In this document: positions 27,209-35,767 of the stretch, one piece after another | How positions within the stretch are numbered: the first letter of the stretch is position 1 | Layout of the letters: the number at the start of each line of letters is the position of its first letter | From: Desulfatibacillum alkenivorans DSM 16219 | Lineage (GTDB): Bacteria; Desulfobacterota; Desulfobacteria; Desulfobacterales; Desulfatibacillaceae | DNA: 64,000 bases | Direction of reading: 5' to 3' | Assembly (NCBI RefSeq): GCF_900142135.1 | Contig: NZ_FQZU01000012.1 | Location: forward strand, 1-64,000 | Translations under genes and position numbers: made by a program | The notes under the pieces: model-generated | The model's database searches: none | Told to the model about the DNA's origin: nothing | What the model saw: the letters and a program-made list of their open reading frames with translations, nothing else

Positions 27209-29542
27209 TTGAATAGCAACAACGAACATGTGGAAACTGCAAGCAAGGAAACGCCTGCTCCGCAAAAGAGCTTCGCCGACCTGTTGCGCGACAACCAAAC
27301 CCTGACGGCCTGCCTGCTGATCGCTTTGGCTGTCCTGTTTGTATACTGGTCCCTGCCGGGGCATGAGTTCATCAACCTGGACGACAAGGTTCAGATTCTG
27401 GAGAACAACGACCTGCATCGGGGCCTGGCGTCCCCGGACATCGGCTGGATGTTTTCCGTCTCTCAGCCAAGGGATTATTGGTATCCCCTGACCTGGCTCT
27501 CTCTGGCCGCCAATTACCAGTTCGGAGGACTCAACCCCTGGGGGTATCATCTGGTCAACCTGCTGTTGCATCTGGCCAGCGCCTGGCTGCTGTTTTTCGC
27601 CCTGAAAATAATGACCAAAAGGCTTTGGCCAAGCGCGCTTGTCGCCTTGCTTTTCGCGGTCCATCCTTTGAACGTGGAAGCCGTGGCCTGGGCCGTGCAG
27701 AGAAAAAGCACTCTGTCCGGCTTTTTCATCATGCTGTTTTTTCTTTCCTACGCCCGATACACGGCCAAACCCCAATGGAGCCGCTACGCCTGGGTTTGCC
27801 TGTGCTTTTTAGGGGCGCTCATGTCCAAGGCGCCGGTCATGCCCGTGATGTTCGCCTTGTTTTTGCTGGACTACTGGCCCCTATATCGGACGCCGTTGTT
27901 AAAAGGTCCGGAAGAGGCCCCCCTGGCTTCCCTTTTCGGCGGGCCGGACAAGCCCTGGCGCGCCCTGATTCTGGAAAAAGCCCCTTTGCTCCTCTTGTGC
28001 CTGGGCGTGGGATATTTGAATTATCTGGCCTTTTCGGCCAAAGGGCAGATTGTGGACGCCCAGGAAGTGGGGTATTTCCTGCGCCTTGAAAACGCCCTGT
28101 ATTCCTGTATCGCCTACATGGGAAAAACCCTGTGGCCCAGGAATCTTTCCATATTCTACCCCATGCCCGAATCCATGTCCCTGGCCAAGCCCCTGGCAGC
28201 CCTGGCGCTGCTGGTTCTCGCAACCGGCGCCTGCCTGCATCTTCGCCGCAAGCGGCCTTATTTGATCGTAGGCTGGCTTTGGTACTTGGGGATCATCCTG
28301 CCTTATCTGGGGCTCTTTTTCCGCACCGGCGTGTTTCCCGCCATGGTGGACCGGGCCTTGTATCTCCCGGGTGTGGGGCTTTTTATCATGCTCGTGTGGG
28401 GGGCGTTGGACCTGTTAAAAAGTAAAAACATCCCCAAACCGGCCATGGCGATTTTGGCGGCCTTGCTCATCGCCGCTCCGGCTTTTGCGGCCAAACGTCA
28501 GGTTTATTATTGGCAAAATTCCATGACTCTGTTTTCCCAGGCTCGGGATAACACCCGGGGCAACTATCTGGCCCATCACTGCGTCGGCATCGAGTATATG
28601 GCTCAGGGGCGTTACGATCAGGCTATCGAGGAATTCCGCAAGACCCTGGAGATCAATCCTTCGTACTTAAAAGCCCGGTTCAACCTGGCCGCATCCCTGA
28701 AACGCCTGGGCCGTTTGGACCAGGCCCTGGCAGAGTTGCAAAAAGGTCTGCTTTTGCCCGACTACAAGGTCCGGACCCATTGCAAGATCGGCGCGCTGCT
28801 GGTTGACATGGGCCGTTTTAAGGAAGCCCTGCAGCATTTTTCCATGGCCCGGGACCTGGCCCCTAACGACAGCAACGTATACAACAACCTGGGCATGCTT
28901 AGCCTGAAACTGGAAGAATCCAAAGAAGCCCGGGATTTTTTCGCCAGAGCCATCCAGCTTGATCCCAGAAATTTTGAGGCCTACAACAACATGGGGTCTT
29001 TGCTGGCTGCGGCGGGCCAGGACAAGGAAGCCGCATCCTATATTCAGGCCGCCCTCAGCCTGGCGCCAAGGTCCGTGGACGCCCTGAATAACATGGCGTC
29101 CATCTATTTCAAGACCGGCAATATCGAGGCCGGAGCCAATCAATTAAACCGTATCCTGGAAATCGAGCCGGAAAACATCGAAGTCCGGAGAAACCTGGCC
29201 CTGCTTATGCTGAAAACCGGCAACCCCCTGGGCGCCCGGGACCAGCTTAAAACCATTTGCTACATTTCCCCGGATGACTTCGATGCCCAATACCTTCTGG
29301 CCACCGTGCTTATCAGCCTGGGCCGCCTGGAGGAAGCCTACACCCATCTTTCCAAAGCCCTGGAGATCAACCCGGATCATCCCGAAACCCACAACAAAAT
29401 GGCCGCCGTGCTTTACAACCTGGGCTGCCAGGACGACGCCATCCGGCATCTGGAAACCGCGCTTAAAATCAATCCCGCTTATGAAAACGCCCGCCTGAAC
29501 CTGGAATTGATCAAATCCCGCCAAAAGGAGCAAAAGCAGTAA
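27209..29542 (+). CDS. TMTC-like GT-C membrane protein with C-terminal TPR repeats (second copy)
   Basis: About 777 residues from TTG 27209, chosen because GGAAAGG lies 9 bases upstream; the frame is open from a GTG at 27071. It has an N-terminal multi-spanning region with the early acidic motif INLDDKVQI, then about 8-10 TPR units (for example NYLAHHCVGIEYMAQGRY). It is paralogous to the 702-residue protein at 21970-24078 in architecture and motif but diverged in sequence. A likely membrane glycosyltransferase acting on exported substrates. The start is uncertain; the stop is firm. Confidence 0.78.
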   Translation: MNSNNEHVETASKETPAPQKSFADLLRDNQTLTACLLIALAVLFVYWSLPGHEFINLDDKVQILENNDLHRGLASPDIGWMFSVSQPRDYWYPLTWLSLAANYQFGGLNPWGYHLVNLLLHLASAWLLFFALKIMTKRLWPSALVALLFAVHPLNVEAVAWAVQRKSTLSGFFIMLFFLSYARYTAKPQWSRYAWVCLCFLGALMSKAPVMPVMFALFLLDYWPLYRTPLLKGPEEAPLASLFGGPDKPWRALILEKAPLLLLCLGVGYLNYLAFSAKGQIVDAQEVGYFLRLENALYSCIAYMGKTLWPRNLSIFYPMPESMSLAKPLAALALLVLATGACLHLRRKRPYLIVGWLWYLGIILPYLGLFFRTGVFPAMVDRALYLPGVGLFIMLVWGALDLLKSKNIPKPAMAILAALLIAAPAFAAKRQVYYWQNSMTLFSQARDNTRGNYLAHHCVGIEYMAQGRYDQAIEEFRKTLEINPSYLKARFNLAASLKRLGRLDQALAELQKGLLLPDYKVRTHCKIGALLVDMGRFKEALQHFSMARDLAPNDSNVYNNLGMLSLKLEESKEARDFFARAIQLDPRNFEAYNNMGSLLAAAGQDKEAASYIQAALSLAPRSVDALNNMASIYFKTGNIEAGANQLNRILEIEPENIEVRRNLALLMLKTGNPLGARDQLKTICYISPDDFDAQYLLATVLISLGRLEEAYTHLSKALEINPDHPETHNKMAAVLYNLGCQDDAIRHLETALKINPAYENARLNLELIKSRQKEQKQ

Positions 29543-29624
29543 ATCCGGTTTTCAGTTTTGAATTGGATATGTTACAGATAATTTTCGCCTATAATCCTTA
29601 ACAATCCGCCGGGATTCCAATATC

Positions 29625-30626
29625 ATGATTTTTCGCCGTAAAGCCCCCAAAGCGTTCCGTTTATTTTTGTTGGCCGTATTTGCCTGGCTATGCGCCGTCT
29701 CCTTTGTCCACGCCCAGGATTCCAACACCCTGATTCAAGCCGCCAGGAACGGCGACCCTAACGCCCAGTTTGAACTGGCCTCCCGGTACGCCAAGGGCCA
29801 GGGCCTTCCCCTGGACATGGAGCAGTCCCTATTCTGGCTGGAAAAATCCGCCGCCCAGGACCATGTTTTGGCCCAGATGGGCCTTGCCCTGGCCTATTCC
29901 AGCGGCACGGGCGTTCCCAAAAGCATGGAAAAGGCCCTGGCATGGTGGGAGCGCGCCGCGGACCAGGGGCAGTACTCCGCCATGTATAACGCGGCTCTTA
30001 TGCATCGCCAGGGAATCGGAACTCCCAAAAATCCGCAAAAGGCCGTCAAATGGCTGGAAAAAGCCGCCGATCTGGGATTGAGCGCCGCTCAAAATATGCT
30101 GGGGGACATGTATTATCAAGGCGAAGGCGTCCGCCAAAGCACGAAAAAAGCCGTCAAGTGGTATGAGAAAGCGGCGGAGCAAAAGGTGGGGCCCGCCTTC
30201 GCCTCCCTGGGCGCCGTGTATCTGCAAGGCGATAACCCGGATTATAAACAAGCCCTGGAGTGGTACCGCAAAGGCGCGGATATGGGCGACGCCGAATGCC
30301 AGAAAAACCTGGGCCTGGCCTATACCGGCCGTTGGGGAGTGCATGAAGACCTGACCCAGGCCGTGATTTGGCTCGGCAAGGCCGCCAAGCAGGGCCATAC
30401 CTCAGCCCAGGTGCTGCTGGCCAAGATTTATTTTGAAAACGATATGATCGATCTGGCTGAAGAATGGGCCAAAGAGGCCGCCAAGGCCCAGGACCCCAAA
30501 GGCCTGTACCTATGGGCCAGAATCCTCATCATCCGGGAGGACCACAATCGCGCCGAGCAGGTCATGCGCCAATCCGCCGCCCTGGGCTACGCCCCGGCAA
30601 AAGCCTGGTTGGAAAGGATTGAATAA
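29625..30626 (+). CDS. Exported Sel1-repeat protein
   Basis: 333 residues with a signal peptide (LFLLAVFAWLCAVSFVHA). About seven Sel1-like repeats follow, for example AQFELASRYAKGQGLPLDME and KAVKWYEKAAEQ, giving a TPR-like solenoid. Such proteins are periplasmic scaffolds, often in envelope stress or secretion. The stop is one base before the ATG of a 46-residue gene. Confidence 0.88.
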   Translation: MIFRRKAPKAFRLFLLAVFAWLCAVSFVHAQDSNTLIQAARNGDPNAQFELASRYAKGQGLPLDMEQSLFWLEKSAAQDHVLAQMGLALAYSSGTGVPKSMEKALAWWERAADQGQYSAMYNAALMHRQGIGTPKNPQKAVKWLEKAADLGLSAAQNMLGDMYYQGEGVRQSTKKAVKWYEKAAEQKVGPAFASLGAVYLQGDNPDYKQALEWYRKGADMGDAECQKNLGLAYTGRWGVHEDLTQAVIWLGKAAKQGHTSAQVLLAKIYFENDMIDLAEEWAKEAAKAQDPKGLYLWARILIIREDHNRAEQVMRQSAALGYAPAKAWLERIE

Positions 30627-30767
30627 ATGGATAAGCAAATCGCACATCATGTCGCCTACGAAGCATTTAAAGCATCTTCAGGATTAGCAAACCTGATCCC
30701 TTTGCTGAAAGAAAACTGCGATCAGGAAGAATATGAAATGCTTGCCAAAAAGATCGCCCCGGTTTGA
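30627..30767 (+). CDS. 46-residue acidic small protein
   Basis: MDKQIAHHVAYEAFKASS begins immediately after the Sel1 gene stop (TAA, then ATG), indicating translational coupling. The protein is helical-looking and ends EMLAKKIAPV. No signal peptide or membrane segment is visible. I recall similar unannotated mini-proteins but cannot name a family. Confidence 0.55.
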   Translation: MDKQIAHHVAYEAFKASSGLANLIPLLKENCDQEEYEMLAKKIAPV

Positions 30768-30789
30768 ACAGTTTTTCCAGATCACGATT

Positions 30790-31080
30790 TTTAGCCTTGC
30801 GGACCCCGGCATTGCATGCCGCTGCTGCCGGGTAATAGCGCCTATAGGCGGCATTTGATCCGTAGTTTCAGGGCTTGCCCTGCCGTTATGAAGCCAGAGG
30901 TAATTCAATTTGCAGTGTTGCTGCAGGCCGCCGCGCCCGCCAGGACGCGCTTTGCGCGGCCCCAAGTGGGTTCACGGGGGAGAGCAACTGCAATGTAACC
31001 CGGCCTGTTATGTGGGTGGCCGCGGCAGCGCAGTATCCTGCCGGGGCGCGCAGGCGCTCTTGGTTCGGCCTTGGTTTAAC
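30790..31080. repeat. Intergenic mosaic of palindromic modules (copy 2)
   Basis: Shares exact blocks with 10361-10710: GGCATTGCATGCCGC (30808-30822), a 23-base block around CAGGGCTTGCCCTG (30861-30883) and GGACGCGCTTTGCGCGGCCC (30943-30962). The order differs from copy 1. The non-coding stretch 30768-31156 has no credible gene. Confidence 0.7.
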
Positions 31081-31156
31081 AGGACGCCCAGGAAGTTTTT
31101 CGAACTGACGATCTATGAAAAACCATACAAAAGCAGGCCTTCAATCCACGCCGTGT

Positions 31157-32578
31157 CTACAACGCATCCAGCAATCGTTGATGGATGTTTTCAAACCCGC
31201 CGTTGCTCATGATAAGGGCCAGGTCGCCGGGCTCCAGGGTTTTGGCCAAAAAGTCGATGATGCCCTGCACGTCCGCAAAAAAATGGGCGTCCTTTCCTCG
31301 GGCTTTCAGGTCCTCCACCAGTCTTTCCGACGAGAACCGTTCCTCGGGCGGAATTTTTTCCAAAAGGGCGGGCTGGGGTATGCAAATGATGTCCGCGTCA
31401 TCAAATACTTCAGGGTACACATCCTGAAACACCTTACGGCGGCTGGAATTGGTCCTGGGCTCGAACACGGCGGCCACCCGGCCTTTATCGTAGAACGGCT
31501 TGACCGCCTTGATGGTTTCCCGCACGGCCGTGGGGTGGTGGGCGAAGTCGTCCATGACCGTGATATTGTTTTTCACGCCCCGGACCTGCTGGCGCCGGGC
31601 CACGCCCTTGAAGGTTTCCAACCCGGCCTGGATGCCCTCCACGGGAATGCGCAAATCGTCCACCACGGCGATTGCGGCCAGGCAGTTGAGGGCGTTGTGC
31701 CTGCCCATGAGGGGAACCTTGAATTCCGCGTAAAACTCCCCGCGCCGGAACACTTCGAGGAAGGTGTAGGGCGGCTCGGTCCTCATCTTGCCGATTCTCC
31801 AGGGCGCCTTTTCCCCGAAGCCGTAAGGCGTGATCCAGCATTCCGCCTGTTGCAGGATATCCTTTATATTGTCGTCCGCGTCGTGAAAGACCAGCAGGCT
31901 TTCCCTGGGCAGGTTTTTCAGCAGGGACGTAAACGCGCTTTTTACGTGATCCAGATCCTTGAAGATGTCGGCGTGGTCGAACTCCACGCTGGTCAGGACG
32001 GTCCTGGACGGCGTGTAATGCAGAAATTTGGGGCCTTTGTCAAAAAAGGCCGTGTCGTATTCGTCCCCTTCGATGACCATATAGGCTCCGGTCCCCACCT
32101 GGTGGTTGCTGTTGAAATTAGCCAGGATGCCGCCGATCATGAATGTCGGATCCAGGCCCACGGCGGCGATAAGCCAGGCGATGAGGGCCGAGGTGGTGGT
32201 CTTGCCGTGGGTTCCCGTAACCATGATGGGCGTCTTCTGGGAGGCGAAAAACCGGTCGATGGCCTGGGGGAACGAGCAGTAGTGCAGGCCTTTTTCCATG
32301 ACCGCGACGGCCTCGGGGTTGTCCTTGGAAACCGCATTGCCGATCACCACCAGATCCGGGTTGTGGGCCAGGTTGTCCCCGGAAAATCCCTGGATGACCG
32401 GAATTCCCTTGGATTCCAAAAAGGTGCTCATGGGCGGATAAACATTGAGGTCCGAGCCCGTGATTTGGTATCCTGCTTCCTTGAGCATGCCGGCCAGGGC
32501 GCCCATGCCCGTGCCGCAAATAGCTGTCAGATGAATGGTTTGTACTTTTTCCGGGATGACGTTTTTTTCAGGATTCAT
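31157..32578 (-). CDS. mpl: UDP-N-acetylmuramate:L-Ala-gamma-D-Glu-meso-DAP ligase
   Basis: 473 residues of the Mur ligase family. It starts with the UDP-binding IHLTAICGTGMGALAG, has the ATP loop TGTHGKTTTSALIAW, and DFAHHPTAVRETI in the central/C-terminal domain. Length and N-terminus fit Mpl, which recycles murein tripeptide, better than MurC. It lies divergently from alanine racemase, another murein gene. Confidence in Mpl over MurC is fairly high but not absolute. Confidence 0.88.
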   Translation of the reverse strand: MNPEKNVIPEKVQTIHLTAICGTGMGALAGMLKEAGYQITGSDLNVYPPMSTFLESKGIPVIQGFSGDNLAHNPDLVVIGNAVSKDNPEAVAVMEKGLHYCSFPQAIDRFFASQKTPIMVTGTHGKTTTSALIAWLIAAVGLDPTFMIGGILANFNSNHQVGTGAYMVIEGDEYDTAFFDKGPKFLHYTPSRTVLTSVEFDHADIFKDLDHVKSAFTSLLKNLPRESLLVFHDADDNIKDILQQAECWITPYGFGEKAPWRIGKMRTEPPYTFLEVFRRGEFYAEFKVPLMGRHNALNCLAAIAVVDDLRIPVEGIQAGLETFKGVARRQQVRGVKNNITVMDDFAHHPTAVRETIKAVKPFYDKGRVAAVFEPRTNSSRRKVFQDVYPEVFDDADIICIPQPALLEKIPPEERFSSERLVEDLKARGKDAHFFADVQGIIDFLAKTLEPGDLALIMSNGGFENIHQRLLDAL

Positions 32579-32712
32579 GAGACGTCCCTAAATTTGGAGA
32601 TTTTTTATTTCATAAACAGATTCCACCTATCCATACAGGATAGATCACGGAATCACAATCCCCTATGCAAAGCCGGATTGAAACCATCGTCCGGTTGTGC
32701 TAAGCCCGGAAT

Positions 32713-33804
32713 ATGGAACGCAAATACCTTGAAATAGATCTTAAAGCCCTGGCGCACAATTACCGCGTTTTGGCGGATTTGGCGGGGCCCGGGACGAAAA
32801 TGGTTTCCGTGGTGAAAGCCGACGCTTACGGCCATGGCCTGAAGCAGGCCGCCCGAACCCTTGTGGACTGCGGAACCTACGCCCTGGGGGTATTCGACCC
32901 GGCGGACGCGGCCGTCATCCGGCAAGAAGGGATTAAGGTCCCGATCGTCTCCTTGTCCGGCATTTTTCCCTGGGAGGCCGGGGACGCCGCCAAAAACAAT
33001 ATTGACGCCGTGATATTCTCCATGGAGGCGGCCCAGGCTTTGTCCCAGGCCTTTTTGGAAAAAGGCGAGACAGGAAACGTGATCATCAAGGTGGACACCG
33101 GCATGGGCCGCTTGGGAATCTTCCCGGAAGATCTGCCCGCCTTTGTGGAGGCCCTGGCGCCCTTGAAGGGAATTCGCGTCACCGGCATCGCCTCCCATCT
33201 GGCCGCTTCGGAGATTCCCGACCATCCCCACACAAAGTCCCAGGTGGAGGCCTTCAAACGCGCGTCCCTTTCCATGATCAACGACACCCTGGCAAACAGC
33301 GGCGCCGTTTTGGAAGGGCTGGCCAAGGGAGTCCCTCTGGCGCGTCCGGGGATCGCCTTGTACGGCTCGGCCCCCGATCCCGGGATGAAAGGGGCGGATC
33401 TGCTCAAGCCGGTCATGACCTTCAAGACCCTGATCATCTCCCTCAAAACCCTGCCCCAGGGAAGCCCCATCAGCTACGGCATGACCTTTACCACGTCCCG
33501 GCCCTCCCTGATCGCCGCCGTGCCCGTGGGGTACGCGGACGGATATTTTCGCAGGCTGGCCAACAAAGGCGCGGCCATTGTTCACGGCAAACGGGTTCCG
33601 GTTGTGGGAACCGTATGCATGAACCTGACCATGCTGGACGTGACCGGGATAGACAATGTGCAGCCGGGCGACGAAGTGGTCCTGTTGGGGGAAAAGGACG
33701 GGCTGCGGGTGACGGGGGATGAGCTCGCCGCCTCCGCCGGAACCATCAGCTACGAAATTTATTGCAGCCTTGGGCATGCCAATCCGCGGCAGTATAAAGA
33801 GTAA
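32713..33804 (+). CDS. alr: Alanine racemase
   Basis: 363 residues, the usual length. The PLP-binding lysine is Lys35 in VVKADAYGHG; the catalytic tyrosine region is SYGMTF, and VCMNLTMLD follows. It makes D-alanine for peptidoglycan in the cytoplasm. It is divergent from mpl and upstream of an MscS-type channel gene. Confidence 0.94.
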   Translation: MERKYLEIDLKALAHNYRVLADLAGPGTKMVSVVKADAYGHGLKQAARTLVDCGTYALGVFDPADAAVIRQEGIKVPIVSLSGIFPWEAGDAAKNNIDAVIFSMEAAQALSQAFLEKGETGNVIIKVDTGMGRLGIFPEDLPAFVEALAPLKGIRVTGIASHLAASEIPDHPHTKSQVEAFKRASLSMINDTLANSGAVLEGLAKGVPLARPGIALYGSAPDPGMKGADLLKPVMTFKTLIISLKTLPQGSPISYGMTFTTSRPSLIAAVPVGYADGYFRRLANKGAAIVHGKRVPVVGTVCMNLTMLDVTGIDNVQPGDEVVLLGEKDGLRVTGDELAASAGTISYEIYCSLGHANPRQYKE

Positions 33805-33838
33805 TCCTTAATTTATCGTTCTTAAGACGGATTTTAAA

Positions 33839-34924
33839 ATGGAATTCTGGAATAGAATCAACGAGATGCTTGCAGAGCTGGTCAACGAACACTCCATCTG
33901 GCAAAGCGCGGCCATGCGGGCCGCCGCCGGCGTTTTAGGCTCCCTTATTTTGTGGATGATCTTTCGCAAGGTGGTGAAAATAGTCTTCGCGCGGCTGGAA
34001 AAATATGAGTTTATCCAGTCCAATCAAAAGGTGTTGTCAGCCACCCGCCAAGCCTTGTTTTACGGGCTCATCCTGGCCACGGGCATGTACCTCATCGAGG
34101 TTTTGGGCCTTGAGGCGGTGAAAAATCCCTTTTTCGCTATCATGATCGTTTTTTTTGCAGCCCCGGGCAAAAAAATCATCTACCTTTCCGTGACCTATCT
34201 GGAAAGCCGCATCGCCGGAAAAACCGAAACCAAGCTCGATGACATCGTCTTTGACATCACCAAGCGCTTTGGCGGTGTGCTGATATATGTGGCCGCCATT
34301 ATATTCGCCCTGGACCGCATCGGCATCAACGTCATGCCCATCATCGCAGGCGCCAGCGTCATGGGGGTGGCCGTGGGCTTTGCAGCCAAGGACACCCTGT
34401 CCAACTTCATCGCAGGCGTGCTGCTACTGATAGACCGGCCCTTTGAAGTGGGGGACCGTATCGAGGTCTGGACCTCTCCCAGAAACAGCGCCACCTGGGG
34501 CGATGTGATGGAAATCGGCATGCGGGCCACCAAAATCCAGACCACGGACAACATCACCATCGTCATTCCAAACAACGAAATCATGACCCGGGACATCATC
34601 AATTACACCTCCGGGTCCGAAGGCATCCGGGTGCGCATCAATATGGGCGTCGCCTACGACGCCGACATAGCCAAAGCCAAGTCCCTGATCATCAACGTGG
34701 CCAATCAGTTGGATTGGGTCTCCAAAGACCCCGCGCCGGTGGTCGTGGTGGTCAATTACGGCGAATCCTCCGTGGATCTGCAGGTGCGGGTTTGGATAGA
34801 CGACGCCCGCAAGCGCATTCACACCATTTCGTATATCACGGACAAGGTCAAAGAGGAGTTTGACAAGCACGGGGTGGAAATTCCCTTTCCCAGGCGGGAC
34901 ATCATCATCAGGCAGGGGAACTGA
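33839..34924 (+). CDS. MscS-type mechanosensitive ion channel
   Basis: 361 residues. Four to five N-terminal hydrophobic segments are followed by the MscS pore/beta region: AGASVMGVAVGFAAKDTLSNF (about 176-196) and PFEVGDRIEV. IVIPNNEIMTRDIINYT lies in the cytoplasmic domain. It acts as an inner-membrane emergency valve in osmotic downshock. The next gene starts 2 bases after its stop. Confidence 0.92.
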   Translation: MEFWNRINEMLAELVNEHSIWQSAAMRAAAGVLGSLILWMIFRKVVKIVFARLEKYEFIQSNQKVLSATRQALFYGLILATGMYLIEVLGLEAVKNPFFAIMIVFFAAPGKKIIYLSVTYLESRIAGKTETKLDDIVFDITKRFGGVLIYVAAIIFALDRIGINVMPIIAGASVMGVAVGFAAKDTLSNFIAGVLLLIDRPFEVGDRIEVWTSPRNSATWGDVMEIGMRATKIQTTDNITIVIPNNEIMTRDIINYTSGSEGIRVRINMGVAYDADIAKAKSLIINVANQLDWVSKDPAPVVVVVNYGESSVDLQVRVWIDDARKRIHTISYITDKVKEEFDKHGVEIPFPRRDIIIRQGN

Positions 34925-34926
34925 GC

Positions 34927-35730
34927 ATGGAGCATTTCAAAAGGACCTTCTCCATCCCCCGGCTGGACCCCGGGAAATCCTCCCGCGAGGACTTGGACCT
35001 TATCCGGGAAATGCCCCTGACCGTTTCCGTGAACGGCCTGGTCCTGGCGGCAACCATGCGGACTCCCGGACTGGAAAAGGCCCAGGCCGCCGGCCTTTGC
35101 CTGGGGGACGGCATTTTGGCGAGCCGGGAGGATCTTTTGGGCTTCCAAGGAGACGCCTCGGAAAAAAGCGCGCATGTTCAGGTTCGGGTTTCCCGGGAGG
35201 CTTTTCAAAGAGCCCAAAACCTGGCTGAGGAACGGGGCAAAGACCAGCCTTTTCCGCCCGGCGCAACCGACGAGGATATTGCGGACCTGCTAAGCTCCCA
35301 AATCGCCCCGTTTACCACGGACCAGCCCCTGGTGGACCGGCTTAAGGCCCATGAACACGCCCAGGCCATATGGAGCAAGCAGCACATCCACCATATCACC
35401 CGAAGCGCCCACGCCTCCTTTGTTTTCGACCGCAGCCTGAATCCGTTAAGCATGGCCGAAGACGTGGGCAGGCACAACGCCCTGGACAAAGCCCTGGGCG
35501 CGGTTTTTCTGGATGGCAAGGCGGCTCAGGCGGAAGTGGTCATTGTAAGCTGCCGCATGAACAAGGACGTGGTTCGAAAATGCGCCAACGCCCGCATTCC
35601 CGTGGTGTTTTCCATATCCCGGCCCACCACGACGGCAGTCCTCATGGCCCGCAAATTGAACATGACCCTGGCCCTGTCCACCCGGGACGGCGGGGTGTAC
35701 GTATTTTCCGGCCGGGAGCGCATCGGCTGA
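34927..35730 (+). CDS. FdhD-like protein lacking the usual cysteine loop
   Basis: 267 residues. The C-terminal half has the FdhD hallmark EDVGRHNALDKALG, and a SISRPTTTAVLMARK motif for the Mo-bis-MGD/formate dehydrogenase sulfurtransferase family. The CGxCG persulfide loop expected before the conserved Gly/His block is absent; that region reads PFTTDQPLVDRL. The expected TGG-H-A motif appears as ITRSAHASF. It may be a catalytically altered paralogue, perhaps a cofactor carrier only. No formate dehydrogenase gene is adjacent. Confidence 0.7.
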   Translation: MEHFKRTFSIPRLDPGKSSREDLDLIREMPLTVSVNGLVLAATMRTPGLEKAQAAGLCLGDGILASREDLLGFQGDASEKSAHVQVRVSREAFQRAQNLAEERGKDQPFPPGATDEDIADLLSSQIAPFTTDQPLVDRLKAHEHAQAIWSKQHIHHITRSAHASFVFDRSLNPLSMAEDVGRHNALDKALGAVFLDGKAAQAEVVIVSCRMNKDVVRKCANARIPVVFSISRPTTTAVLMARKLNMTLALSTRDGGVYVFSGRERIG

Positions 35731-35767
35731 CAGCCTGCTCATACTATTTCTGAAACGGATTATAATT

